NCBI GenBank assembly: GCA_964408185.1
Contig: CAYOYK010000003.1
Coordinates: forward strand, 1 to 64,000
Direction: 5' to 3'
Length of the DNA: 64,000 nt
From: CAYOYK01 sp964408185
Lineage (GTDB): Bacteria; Bacillota; Clostridia; Christensenellales; Aristaeellaceae
Part shown: positions 38,735 to 46,948 of the stretch, piece after piece
Position numbering within the stretch: position 1 is the stretch's first letter
Layout: each line of letters begins with the position of its first letter
Program-made: the position numbers and the translations under genes
The notes under the pieces: model-generated
What the model was told of the DNA's origin: nothing
The model's database searches: none
What the model saw: only the letters and a program-made list of their open reading frames with translations

Positions 38735-39814
38735 ATGGCAGCAAATAAAAAGAATCGGCGTATGAGCTTGAAAAAGAAAATCCTTGCGACACTGCTCCTA
38801 TCCACCCTGACGGTCTCAGCCGCGTCCCTCGCGTCCTCCATGGTCGTGCTGGATTTGATCTTTGACCGCAATGATCTGGGCGAGGACCCCATGGATCTCA
38901 ACTACGGGGACGTGGACCCGATCCGGTACGCGCGCAGCGGCGTGCGCTTTGCGTCGGGCGACAATATGCTGACAGGCTATGTATACGGCGTGGGCAACAA
39001 GGCGGGCTTGGTTGTGATTGCGCAGGGCATCAACGCGCGGCCGGACGGACATTTGGCGGAGACCCTGTACTTTGTGGAGCACGGCTGGATGGTCATGACG
39101 TTTGACGGCACGGGCACCCGCGAGAGCGAGGGCGATGGCGTCGTGGGCCTGCCGCAGGCCAAGCTGGACGTGGACGCGGCGCTGGACTTTGTGGCCCAAA
39201 ACGCCGCGTTTGCGGGGCTTCCCGTCGTGCTCTACGGGCACAGCCTTGGCGCGTATGCTTCGGCCGCCTCCCTGCCCGGTCACCCGGAGGTTCGGGCGGC
39301 GGTGTGCATCTCCGGCTTCAACTCGCCGGTGGAAACCATGCGCGCCATGGCCAAGCAGTACATCGGCGTCCTCGCGGACGTGGAGTACCCCTTCCTCAAG
39401 CTGCAAAGCCTGCTTACCTTCGGCCCCGAAGCCGATGTGACCGCGGTCAGCTCCATCAACGCGTGCCAAACGCCGCTGCTGATTATTCAGGGAGCGAGCG
39501 ACGATGTGGTGCCGGAGGCCATCAGCATATACGGCCACCGGGACGAGATCGCCAACCCCAACGCGAGCTGTCTCTCCGTGGACGAGCCGTATCGCGGCGA
39601 GCATTCGACCATTTGGCTGTCGCAAAGGGCCGCGGAGTATTCCGCGGCCCTGGATGAGAAGCTGGACGAGCTGGAGGATCAGTACGACGGGCATATCCCC
39701 GACGACGTGCTGGCGGCCTTCCATGCCCAAATCGACAAGGGCAGGCTCAGCGAGCTTGACGCGGCGCTGATGGAACGCATTCTCAGCTTCTTTGAAGAAG
39801 CGGCGCGAGCCTGA
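38735..39814 (+). CDS. Membrane-anchored or secreted alpha/beta hydrolase
   Basis: The ATG has AAGGAGG 7 bases upstream. The 359-residue protein has a basic N-terminus and one hydrophobic segment (ILATLLLSTLTVSAASLASSMVVLDLIF), which may act as an anchor because no clear cleavage site is seen. The hydrolase core has LVVIAQGINARPDGH, VMTFDGTGTRESEG and the nucleophile elbow YGHSLGAYAS (Ser170). The acid is in GASDDVVPE and the His in RGEHSTIW, so the triad is complete. It resembles serine aminopeptidase/BAAT-type esterases; the substrate is unknown. It is the only one of the three hydrolase-fold proteins in the window with a normal catalytic Ser. Confidence 0.88.
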   Translation: MAANKKNRRMSLKKKILATLLLSTLTVSAASLASSMVVLDLIFDRNDLGEDPMDLNYGDVDPIRYARSGVRFASGDNMLTGYVYGVGNKAGLVVIAQGINARPDGHLAETLYFVEHGWMVMTFDGTGTRESEGDGVVGLPQAKLDVDAALDFVAQNAAFAGLPVVLYGHSLGAYASAASLPGHPEVRAAVCISGFNSPVETMRAMAKQYIGVLADVEYPFLKLQSLLTFGPEADVTAVSSINACQTPLLIIQGASDDVVPEAISIYGHRDEIANPNASCLSVDEPYRGEHSTIWLSQRAAEYSAALDEKLDELEDQYDGHIPDDVLAAFHAQIDKGRLSELDAALMERILSFFEEAARA

Positions 39815-39825
39815 GCCCGCGCCGC
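39800..39825 (+). terminator. Possible terminator between convergent genes
   Basis: GCGGCGCG, a 10-base loop and CGCGCCGC span the stop codon of the hydrolase gene. There is no T-tract on either side, so termination is uncertain. Confidence 0.35.
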
Positions 39826-39832
39826 GCCGGAA

Positions 39833-40342
39833 TCAATAGTAGTAGTGATAGCTGGAATAGCTTCCGGCCGCCACGATCAGCGCGATGATGTAGATGAAGA
39901 AGAACACCGTCAGCACGATGGAGACGGGCAGGCCGATCTTGGCCAGAATGCCGCCGACCTTCGCTTTGCCGGTCGCCTCGCCGTACTGCTCGCGGTAGAG
40001 CTTGAGCTTGTTGAGGGCGATCGCGGAGAAGATGATGCCCAGAATGCTGCCAAAGAAGGAGCAGCCAAAGGCAAGGCCCAGAATGCCCCATTTGAGCAGA
40101 GAGTTGCCGGCCGCCTGCTGCTCCTCGGAGACATAGACCTGCTGGCCGTATTGCGGCATGGGCTGCTGGCCGTACGGAGCCACAGGCTGCTGACCGTACT
40201 GGGGCATGGGCTGCTGACCGTACTGCGGCGTGGGCTGCTGCGCCGGCTGCGCGTCGCTCGTCGCGGCATGAACCGCCGCGCCGCAGTTGGGGCAGAATTG
40301 ATCCGAATCATTCAGGTTGGTACCGCATTTTGAACAAAGCAT
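39833..40342 (-). CDS. Zinc-ribbon membrane protein with Pro/Gln-rich linker
   Basis: The ATG ending at 40342 puts the zinc ribbon MLCSKCGTNLNDSDQFCPNCG at the N-terminus, behind GAGG. In the 169 residues, a linker of PQYGQQPMPQYGQQP-type repeats (about 35-75) follows the ribbon. Two membrane helices with an intervening KLKLYREQYGEATG loop come next, as in DUF4190-type proteins, and the tail is Tyr-rich (SYSSYHYYY). Function unknown. Such proteins are common near secretion and wall genes in Clostridia. Confidence 0.8.
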   Translation of the reverse strand: MLCSKCGTNLNDSDQFCPNCGAAVHAATSDAQPAQQPTPQYGQQPMPQYGQQPVAPYGQQPMPQYGQQVYVSEEQQAAGNSLLKWGILGLAFGCSFFGSILGIIFSAIALNKLKLYREQYGEATGKAKVGGILAKIGLPVSIVLTVFFFIYIIALIVAAGSYSSYHYYY

Positions 40343-40418
40343 ATTTTCCTCGCTTTCTGCAACTCGCGTTGCAATCCGATCGTATGGATCTATCGTCAAC
40401 GCCGCTTCGGCGCTGAGA

Positions 40419-41378
40419 TCACTCCGCGTCCGGCATAAACCGCGTATCCGCAAGGAAGGCTGCGACCGCCGCGTCGTATGCGGGCTGATCGTTGATGCGA
40501 ATACGGGAATGCGCGCCCTTGTCAAACCAGACCAGCTTCTTTTGGCAGTTGCAGGCGTCGTACAGAACCTGCGCCTTTTCCGGCACCGAGAATACATCCT
40601 CGCGGCTGTGCAGGAAGAGAATCGGCTTGCGCAGCTTGCCGATGCGCTTGAGCGGGCCGTCCGTGACTACGTTCGCGCCGGACAGCACGCGGATGTGCAG
40701 CATGACAAACTGCAAAAAGGGAAAGAGCGGACGATGGTCCAGCACCATATGGTTGCGGAAGGACTCGTAGAACGATACGTACATGCCGTCCGCCACCATG
40801 CCGCACAGGTAGTCCGGGCAGGTGTCCGCCGTAAGCGCGAACAGCGCCGTCGAGGCCCCGATGCAGATGCCGTGCAGCACGACCTGCCTGTTGCCAAAGC
40901 GCGTATGCAGCATGTCCGCCCAAGCCAAGATGTCGCGGTACTCCTTGTAGCCCAGCGAGCAGCGCTTTCCGTCCGAGAGGCCGTGCGCGCGGTTGTCGAT
41001 AACCAGCACGTTGTAGCCGCTGGCGCGGTAGGGCTCCGCAAAGTAGTAGGAGTACGGGCAGGCCTCCATGCGCCCCGCGATGATCAGCACGGCCTTGTCG
41101 CCGCCAAAATCAAAGTACTCGCCCGCCAGATGCAGCCCGTCGCTGGTTACGTCCACGGGCTGCTTGCAGGCGGCGTGCTTCTCGCCCCAGTCCAGCCCCT
41201 CCTTGTACATTCTAACATATTCCTCATCGTCCGGCAAACTGCAGGTGCGGTTCCATTTCTCTTTTTTGGTGCGCACCAGCAGCACGGTGTATATCACCCG
41301 CGACATGATCTGCGTGGGCAGCAGGAACAAAAACACCACTGCCAGCACGGCAATCAATACCCACATTCCGGCGCTCAT
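40419..41378 (-). CDS. Membrane-anchored alpha/beta hydrolase with a Cys nucleophile
   Basis: The ATG has AAGGAGG 7 bases upstream and lies 11 bases after fakA. The 319-residue protein has an N-terminal helix (about 5-33). The hydrolase core has VLIIAGRMEACPYS, VLVIDNRAHGLSDGK and the elbow VVLHGICIGAS, where the usual Ser is Cys172 (TGC). The acid is probably Asp in LHSREDVFS and the base His in KGAHSRIR. Cys-nucleophile hydrolases are known (dienelactone hydrolase). Its place after the fatty acid kinase genes suggests a lipid ester or thioester substrate, but this is inference. Confidence 0.85.
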   Translation of the reverse strand: MSAGMWVLIAVLAVVFLFLLPTQIMSRVIYTVLLVRTKKEKWNRTCSLPDDEEYVRMYKEGLDWGEKHAACKQPVDVTSDGLHLAGEYFDFGGDKAVLIIAGRMEACPYSYYFAEPYRASGYNVLVIDNRAHGLSDGKRCSLGYKEYRDILAWADMLHTRFGNRQVVLHGICIGASTALFALTADTCPDYLCGMVADGMYVSFYESFRNHMVLDHRPLFPFLQFVMLHIRVLSGANVVTDGPLKRIGKLRKPILFLHSREDVFSVPEKAQVLYDACNCQKKLVWFDKGAHSRIRINDQPAYDAAVAAFLADTRFMPDAE

Positions 41379-41389
41379 AGCAATCCTCC

Positions 41390-43045
41390 TTACAAAATCC
41401 CGATCTGCCAGTGGTACACGGGCTGGCCGCCATCCAAGAAGCTGAGCTCAAGGGCTGGGCATACCGCGCCGAGCGCCGCCTCCAGCTCCGCCTCGCAGCT
41501 TTCGGGCATGCCCTCGCCGCGGAACACCACGCAGCTCTCCTTATCCTGAATATCCTCAACGCTTTGCACGGCCGCCGTGACGGCCTCCACCCAGCTCTCG
41601 GCGACGGCGGCGATCTCGCCGTTTACCAGCGCGATTTCCTCGCCTACGCGGTGCGGTCGGCCTTGGAACGAAAACTCCCGCGATACGCGCGAGGCCGTTA
41701 CGGTGGTCACGCTGCGCATGCCGTCCTGCATCTGCTGGATGCGGGAGGCCGTGTCCGGGCTGTCCACCACGTCCATCGCCAGCGCAAAGTAGCCCTCCAC
41801 CGTGCTCTGGGTTGGCAGCACGCGGATGTTCTGCGCCCCGGAGAGCGCCACGGCCTGCTCCGCCGCGCGGAGGGTGTTGCCGCTGTTGGGCAGCACCACA
41901 ATCGCGTCCGCGTCGGCCTGCCGGATGGCCTCCAAAAATTCCTGCGAGGAGGTGTTCATCGTCGCGCCGCTGTCGATGACGTTGCTGCAGCCCAGCTCGC
42001 GGTAGAGCGATTGCATGCCCTTGCCGTTTACTGCGGCGACCACCGCCAGCGAGGCGTGCTTTTTGGGCGCGCTCGGCGCGGGAGCCAAGGACTGCGTGCG
42101 CTCGTTGTGCTGGAGCTGCATGTTTTCCAGCTTGAAGGTTAAAAACTCGCCGTACTCTTGGCTGGCGGCAATCACACGCGCGGGCTTGAACGTATGGATG
42201 TGCACCTTGACGCGCTTGCCATCCTGCACCACCACCAGCGAGCTGCCGTAGAGGCCCATGTCGTCGATAAAGCTGTTGAGCCGGAAGCGCTCCGCATAGC
42301 GCGGACCCGCCATCAGCTGGAGGAGGAACTCCAAGCAGTAGCCGTCCTCAAACGCGCTGTTCTCGTTAAACAGGGCCTCGTCGATGCTGGACGCGGCGGC
42401 GGCGGTCTGTCGGGCGGTCACGGGTTGAATCACCTCGCCGTACAGGTATTTGAGCATACCCTCGATCAGCACAATGTAGCCCATCGCGCCGCTGTCCACC
42501 ACGCCGGCCTCCTTGAGCGCGGGCAGCAGATCGGGCGTATAGCGGAGGGTCTTTTTCATCTCGGCAATGTACATGGAAAAGAGCGTCTCCATGGTGGTGC
42601 TGCGGTCGATCTGCCCGCGGATGTGCTCAATCCCTTCGCGCGTCACGGTGAGGATGGTACCCTCCACCGGCTGGATGACGGAATCATATGCGGCGCGATA
42701 CGCTCGAATCAGGGCGTTGCGCATGTCGCCGGGGCTGGCGGCGGCGCAGCGGTTCAGCTCCATGTAGATTCCCTTGAAGAGCTGGGAGAGGATGACCCCG
42801 GAGTTGCCCCGTGCGCCCAGCAGCATTCCCTCGCTGAGAATCTTGAGGTACACGCCCAGCTCCTCGGCACTGTGCGCGTGGCGCACGCCGCCATCGGCGG
42901 TGAGGAGCATGTTGGTGCCCGTATCGCCGTCCGCTACGGGGAACACGTTCAGCTTGTTCAGCTCCAGCTCCCGCGCGCCTAAGTTGGCGATTCCGTTGCG
43001 CAGCATCCTTTCAAACAGCAGCCCGTTGATCCTTTTTGTTTTCAT
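41390..43045 (-). CDS. fakA: Fatty acid kinase catalytic subunit FakA (YloV-like)
   Basis: The 551-residue protein starts with a DAK2 (DhaL-like) domain (about 1-200) with NVFPVADGDTGTNML (Asp39, Asp41), LLGARGNSGVILSQLFKG and GVVDSGAMGYIVLIEG. The middle and C-terminal domains follow the FakA plan, including VVLPNSGNTLRAAEQAV. FakA phosphorylates fatty acids held by FakB, giving acyl-phosphate for PlsY/PlsX. The fakB-type gene is immediately upstream on the same strand, as expected. The ribosome site is weak, so translation may be partly coupled. Confidence 0.92.
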   Translation of the reverse strand: MKTKRINGLLFERMLRNGIANLGARELELNKLNVFPVADGDTGTNMLLTADGGVRHAHSAEELGVYLKILSEGMLLGARGNSGVILSQLFKGIYMELNRCAAASPGDMRNALIRAYRAAYDSVIQPVEGTILTVTREGIEHIRGQIDRSTTMETLFSMYIAEMKKTLRYTPDLLPALKEAGVVDSGAMGYIVLIEGMLKYLYGEVIQPVTARQTAAAASSIDEALFNENSAFEDGYCLEFLLQLMAGPRYAERFRLNSFIDDMGLYGSSLVVVQDGKRVKVHIHTFKPARVIAASQEYGEFLTFKLENMQLQHNERTQSLAPAPSAPKKHASLAVVAAVNGKGMQSLYRELGCSNVIDSGATMNTSSQEFLEAIRQADADAIVVLPNSGNTLRAAEQAVALSGAQNIRVLPTQSTVEGYFALAMDVVDSPDTASRIQQMQDGMRSVTTVTASRVSREFSFQGRPHRVGEEIALVNGEIAAVAESWVEAVTAAVQSVEDIQDKESCVVFRGEGMPESCEAELEAALGAVCPALELSFLDGGQPVYHWQIGIL

Positions 43046-43099
43046 ATTCGCTTTGCGTTACTCCTTGGAAAGCGGGTTTTCTGTGCCGCGAATCGTCTT

Positions 43100-44041
43100 C
43101 TACTTTGCGCTTTCCTCTTGAATGAGCTCGGTGATGATCGCGCGTTCCTCGGCCAGATCGGCGGAGATCGGCTTGCCGACGTAGTAGGCGGCCATGAGGC
43201 CGGGGCCGACGTTGATGCCGCAGGAGGGGAACACATCGTTGATGTAGACGGCCTTGGGGTGGAACTTGTTCTCGATGAGCTCCTTGTAGGTCTCGGCCTG
43301 CGCGTAGCGGTTGGTCTGCGCAATAAAGATGATCTGCTCGGCGGGGTTCTCGATGGTTTTTTCTATGTAGGCGAGCAGCACGGCGTAGGCGGACTTGGCG
43401 CCCTTCGCCTTGCCGATGACGGTCGTGAGGCCGTTGTAATCAAACTCGCCGATGGGCTTCACCCCGGCCAGCGTGCCCATAAAGGCCTTGGCGTGGGTAA
43501 GGCGGCCCTTCTTGGCCACAAAGGACAGATCGTCCAGCCATCCGGCCTGATGGTAGCGGTTCTTGTTGGCCTCCAGATACTCGGCCGTCTCGGTCAGCGT
43601 TTTTCCCTCGGCGCGCAGCATGGAGGCGTGTACGGCCATCAAGCCGAAGCCGGGGCCAAAGCGCATGGAATCCACGCAGCGGATGGTCGCTTCGGGGTGC
43701 TGGGCCGCGACCTGCTCCTTGGCTTGCAGGGCAAACTGGTATGCGCCGCTGATGCCGCTGGAAATGGTAAGCAGCAGCACGTCGTTGCCCTCGGCGACGG
43801 CGGCCTCAAACACGGCGGCAAACTCGGCCACGTTGGCGGGGGAGGTGGAGTAGCCGTTGGGGTCCTTTTTCAGCGCCGCGTAAAACTCCTCGCGCGTCTG
43901 GCCCTCCCATTTGAGGTAGGCGGGGATCTCCGTGCGGTCGGGCAGCACGATGTGTCCGGGGACGACCTGAATGTCGTATTCCTTTTGAAAGCCCTCGTTC
44001 AGGTCGCAGGTTCCGTCGGCCATAATGATGTAATTCCGCAT
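43100..44041 (-). CDS. fakB: Fatty acid-binding subunit FakB (DegV family)
   Basis: The ATG ending at 44041 has AAAGGAG 7 bases upstream; the longer frame upstream is not conserved. The 313-residue protein is a DegV-family member: YIIMADGTCDLNEGF, GYSTSPANVAEF, LLTISSGISGAYQFA, CVDSMRFGPGFGLMAV and the C-terminal SCGINVGPGLMAAYYVG. DegV proteins bind one fatty acid in a closed pocket and present it to FakA. Pairing with fakA supports the FakB role. It lies 104 bases after the LRAT/PPTase-like gene, past a possible attenuator. Confidence 0.9.
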   Translation of the reverse strand: MRNYIIMADGTCDLNEGFQKEYDIQVVPGHIVLPDRTEIPAYLKWEGQTREEFYAALKKDPNGYSTSPANVAEFAAVFEAAVAEGNDVLLLTISSGISGAYQFALQAKEQVAAQHPEATIRCVDSMRFGPGFGLMAVHASMLRAEGKTLTETAEYLEANKNRYHQAGWLDDLSFVAKKGRLTHAKAFMGTLAGVKPIGEFDYNGLTTVIGKAKGAKSAYAVLLAYIEKTIENPAEQIIFIAQTNRYAQAETYKELIENKFHPKAVYINDVFPSCGINVGPGLMAAYYVGKPISADLAEERAIITELIQEESAK

Positions 44042-44104
44042 AATGCTCTCCTTTCGATACGAACCCCGGCGCGCTTGGGCGTGCCGCGGGGGAAATGTGC
44101 CGTT

Positions 44105-44151
44105 GGCTGAGCCGCCGTCGCGCGATGGGAGCCATGGCGTGGGGCTCAGCC
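44105..44151 (-). terminator. Hairpin across the end of the LRAT/PPTase-like gene
   Basis: GGCTGAGCC (44105-44113) and GGCTCAGCC (44143-44151) can form a 9-base-pair stem around a 29-base loop that includes the stop codon region. No U-tract follows on the minus strand. It may reduce read-through from the five-gene operon into fakB or mark mRNA processing. Confidence 0.35.
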
Positions 44152-45192
44152 CCTCCGGATTTGCTCCGGCTTGATCGGGCTTGCCGCCCCGTCGATCACC
44201 TGATAGAAGCGCGCGCTGTCCAGCTGATCCGCGCACAGGCCGAGCGCCAGCGGGGGAGACAGCTCCGGCAGGCGGAAGGCGGTCGGCGCGCGCGCCGGGT
44301 TGACGGCGCGCGCGCGGAAGCGCCCGGCTCCGCCATACTGACGCGCGCTTTGCTTGCGTGTCCACAGGCTGAGCCAATCCTCCGCGCTGCGGCAGCTCTC
44401 GCGCTCGGTCCGTGAGCAGGCGCGCCGCACGGCGGCCTCCAAGGCGGCGGGATCACGCTGATACTCGCCGCAGAAGGCGTCCGCGTTCTCCACAGCCAGC
44501 CCGACCCTGCCGTTGGATACAGCCGCCGCGACCGTCCCCTCCGCGCACGCCAGCGAGAAATACAGCCGGTCGCAGCGCCATTGGCCGTTGAGGGCCTTGC
44601 GGAAGGTCAGCGTGTCAAACGGATAGCCGAACGCGTGCGCGACGGCGTGCTCCAGCAGCTTCCATGCAAAGTAGCGGCTTTTGCGCAGCGCCTCGTCGCG
44701 GGTCGCAAGGATCTCGGCGCTGCGGGCGGGCGGGTAAACCTCGGTGAGGGCGACGTCCTCCGGCAGGGCGGCGACGTACACGTTCAGGATGGGACGATTG
44801 GCCCACTTGCGGCGCGTTTCCTCCTCCTGCGTGCAGCGCTTTACGCCGAACACGCACTCATTGGCAAAGTGCTCGCAGTTGTTGTGGATCAGGCTGTATC
44901 CGCCCTCGCCAAGGCGCGCGCGCGCCAGCGCCACCGTCTTGCGCGGCGGGATGCGCGAGCGGCGCTCCTTCGCATCCAGACAGGCCGTCTCGATGATCTG
45001 GCCCTGCGCGAAGCCCTCCGCGTCGGTCAGGCAGACCACCTGCTCGCTGTCGGGGCGGCGCTGCCGCAGGGAGGGCGGCAGCCCAAACTGCACGATCTCG
45101 TTCTCGCCGACGCACACGCCGTAGTGGTAGATCGAGCCGTTTCGCACCCGAAGCATATCGCCGGGCCGGCACTCACCGGGCCACCATTTCAT
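44146..45192 (-). CDS. LRAT-like Cys/His domain fused to a degenerate 4'-phosphopantetheinyl transferase
   Basis: The ATG overlaps the ACP stop (ATGA). In the 348 residues, about 8-118 are LRAT-like: PGDMLRVRNGSIYHYGVCVG with His23, then NNCEHFANE with Cys106, the pair used for acyl transfer in LRAT/H-rev107 enzymes. Residues about 135-290 follow the Sfp-type PPTase plan: LNVYVAALPED, a KSRYFAWKLLEHAV helix, FRKALNGQW, YFSLACAEG, VGLAVEN and WLSLWTRKQSARQ. Here the PPTase residues are altered: the SHS motif reads A215-C216-A, the Mg ligand Asp of VGxDxE is Ala233 (Glu235 kept), and the WxxKE...K residues are Gln281 and Gln285. The PPTase part is therefore probably inactive and may serve to bind ACP. 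I know of no described LRAT-PPTase fusion. Confidence 0.78.
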   Translation of the reverse strand: MKWWPGECRPGDMLRVRNGSIYHYGVCVGENEIVQFGLPPSLRQRRPDSEQVVCLTDAEGFAQGQIIETACLDAKERRSRIPPRKTVALARARLGEGGYSLIHNNCEHFANECVFGVKRCTQEEETRRKWANRPILNVYVAALPEDVALTEVYPPARSAEILATRDEALRKSRYFAWKLLEHAVAHAFGYPFDTLTFRKALNGQWRCDRLYFSLACAEGTVAAAVSNGRVGLAVENADAFCGEYQRDPAALEAAVRRACSRTERESCRSAEDWLSLWTRKQSARQYGGAGRFRARAVNPARAPTAFRLPELSPPLALGLCADQLDSARFYQVIDGAASPIKPEQIRRG

Positions 45193-45446
45193 GGCAGGTG
45201 GGCCTCGATGTAATCAATCACGCTGCCGAGGGTCTCAAAGTCCGTTACGCCAACGTTCTCAAACCGAATGCCGAAGCTCTCCTCAATGGCGATTACCATG
45301 TAGAGCATCTCCACCGAGGAAAGGCCGAGGTCTGTCGCCAGCTTGGTGCTCTCGGTGCAGCTTTCCAGCAGGCTCCTGTTCTGATCGTCTGCGGACAGCA
45401 GGATGTCCCTGAGCTTGTCCGCGATTTCCGCGCGCGTCAGTTGCAT
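45189..45446 (-). CDS. Acyl carrier protein
   Basis: The 85-residue acidic four-helix protein has the attachment segment LATDLGLSSVEMLYMV, in which Ser44 aligns with the phosphopantetheine serine of the usual DSL motif (here SSV). Typical ACP features are the FGIRFENVGVTDFETLGSVIDYI helix III-IV region. It overlaps the ligase gene upstream by 10 bases and the LRAT/PPTase-like gene downstream by 4. It differs from a housekeeping AcpP and is probably dedicated to this operon. Confidence 0.88.
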   Translation of the reverse strand: MQLTRAEIADKLRDILLSADDQNRSLLESCTESTKLATDLGLSSVEMLYMVIAIEESFGIRFENVGVTDFETLGSVIDYIEAHLP

Positions 45447-46948
45447 TTTTTGTATCTCACAATCTTCATGCTGGGGGTGCGGGCAAAATCCTGATCCCGG
45501 ATGGTCATGCGGTTGACGCGCTCGTAGGGCGGCAGCTCGCGGTTGACGCGTTCCAGCTCGGCCAGCATCGCGGCCTGCGCGTTTTCGCCCAGCGCGGCCA
45601 GCTCGGTCGCGCGCGGAACGATCTCCAGCGCGAGGATGTGCGCGCCATGCTCGTTGACGTCCTCAAACACCTGCGAGTCCTGCACAAACGGCAGCGCGTT
45701 GAAGCGGCTCTCCACCTCGGCGGGGGAGACGTTCTCGCCGCTGGGCAGCACGATGATCTCCTTGATGCGCCCCGTGATGTACAGGAAGCCCTCGTCGTCC
45801 AGCCGCACCAGATCGCCGGTTTTGAACCAGCCGTCCTCGCTGGAGCTGTCGTCCTCGCCGATGTAGCCGTCCATCATGTTCCAGCCCTTCAGCCAGAGCT
45901 CGCCGTCCTCGATGCGCAGCTCCTGATGCGGGTACGGAATGCCGACGGAATCGGGCTTGGCCGCGCACTCAGGATTGCCGGAGACGAGGTTGGCGGACTC
46001 GGTGAGGCCGTAGCCGGGGAAAACGGTGATGCCCAGCTTGGCATACTCGCCAATCAGGTACGGGGCCACGGTTGCCGCGCCGCAGATGATGTACTTCATG
46101 TCCGGGCCCAGCATGTTGCGGCCAAACTTCTTGCTCAGCGTCAGCGTCATTTCCACCAGAGCGGGCACCGCCACGAGGATCGTCGGCTTAAACTGGGCCG
46201 CGTCGCGGAACATATCCTTGTTGTTGCGGCAGATGAACAGCGCGCTACCGGTGTACAGCGAGGTGAGCAGGTTGCGCACCAGCCCGAACACGTGGGACAG
46301 CGGCAGCACCAGCAGATACCGCTGCCCGAATACATCGTGGTAGCCGTAGCAGCCGTTCACAACGCCCTGCATCACGGCGCGGTTGCTGAGCAGCGCGCCC
46401 TTGCTGCGCCCGGTCGTGCCGCCCGTAAACATCACGGCGCAGGGGGCCTCGGCGGCGGGAATGACCATGGCGGTCGACACGTCGGCGGTATCCGTCGTCA
46501 GCGCGAGCGCCACGGCGGGCGCGCGCTGGGGTACGAGCGCCGTGCGCTCCTCCAGCTCCGGCTGGTAGACCAGCGCGTTCAGGCCGAACTTCATGCAGCA
46601 GCCAAACACCGTGTTGGCGTCCAGCTGCGCGGGCAGAATGACCGCGGTGTGCCCAAGCGTCACGATGGCCAGAAAGGCCTTGACAAACTCGTAGCTGTTG
46701 GCGGACAGTATGCCGATCCGCGCGTGCTCGCCCTTCACCTTGCCGGCAAGCACCGTGCGGTACGCGGCGGCGTCGGCCTCCAGCTGGGCGTAGGTGTGCT
46801 GCGTCCCGTTGTCGTCGATGGCCACGCTCTGCGCAAACTCGCGCACGCTGCGCGCCCACATCTGGCTGATGGAATCAAATTCCTGAATTTTGGCAAAGGT
46901 GTCCGCGTCGGTGTACTTGCGAAAGCTCTCGTTGGTTTGGGTCAGCAT
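45437..46948 (-). CDS. Acyl-AMP ligase (acyl-ACP/acyl-CoA synthetase family)
   Basis: The ATG ending at 46948 has AAGGAGG 8 bases upstream; 9 residues upstream in the same frame are rejected. The 503-residue ANL-family enzyme has the P-loop MFTGGTTGRSKG (173-184), LPLSHVFGLVRNLL, GYGLTESA, WFKTGDLVRLDDEGFLYITGR with IKEIIVLPSGENVSPAEVE, and the C-terminal lysine in RTPSMKIVRYKK. These are the features of an active adenylating enzyme that loads fatty or aryl acids onto a thiol. With an ACP gene overlapping, acyl-ACP synthetase is the most likely role. Confidence 0.88.
   Translation of the reverse strand: MLTQTNESFRKYTDADTFAKIQEFDSISQMWARSVREFAQSVAIDDNGTQHTYAQLEADAAAYRTVLAGKVKGEHARIGILSANSYEFVKAFLAIVTLGHTAVILPAQLDANTVFGCCMKFGLNALVYQPELEERTALVPQRAPAVALALTTDTADVSTAMVIPAAEAPCAVMFTGGTTGRSKGALLSNRAVMQGVVNGCYGYHDVFGQRYLLVLPLSHVFGLVRNLLTSLYTGSALFICRNNKDMFRDAAQFKPTILVAVPALVEMTLTLSKKFGRNMLGPDMKYIICGAATVAPYLIGEYAKLGITVFPGYGLTESANLVSGNPECAAKPDSVGIPYPHQELRIEDGELWLKGWNMMDGYIGEDDSSSEDGWFKTGDLVRLDDEGFLYITGRIKEIIVLPSGENVSPAEVESRFNALPFVQDSQVFEDVNEHGAHILALEIVPRATELAALGENAQAAMLAELERVNRELPPYERVNRMTIRDQDFARTPSMKIVRYKKCN

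Noticed and set aside
44700..45192. NlpC/P60 peptidase instead of LRAT for the N-terminal half
   Set aside because: Both belong to one superfamily, but the order here is His first (YHYGV) and Cys later (NNCEHF), the circularly permuted LRAT order.
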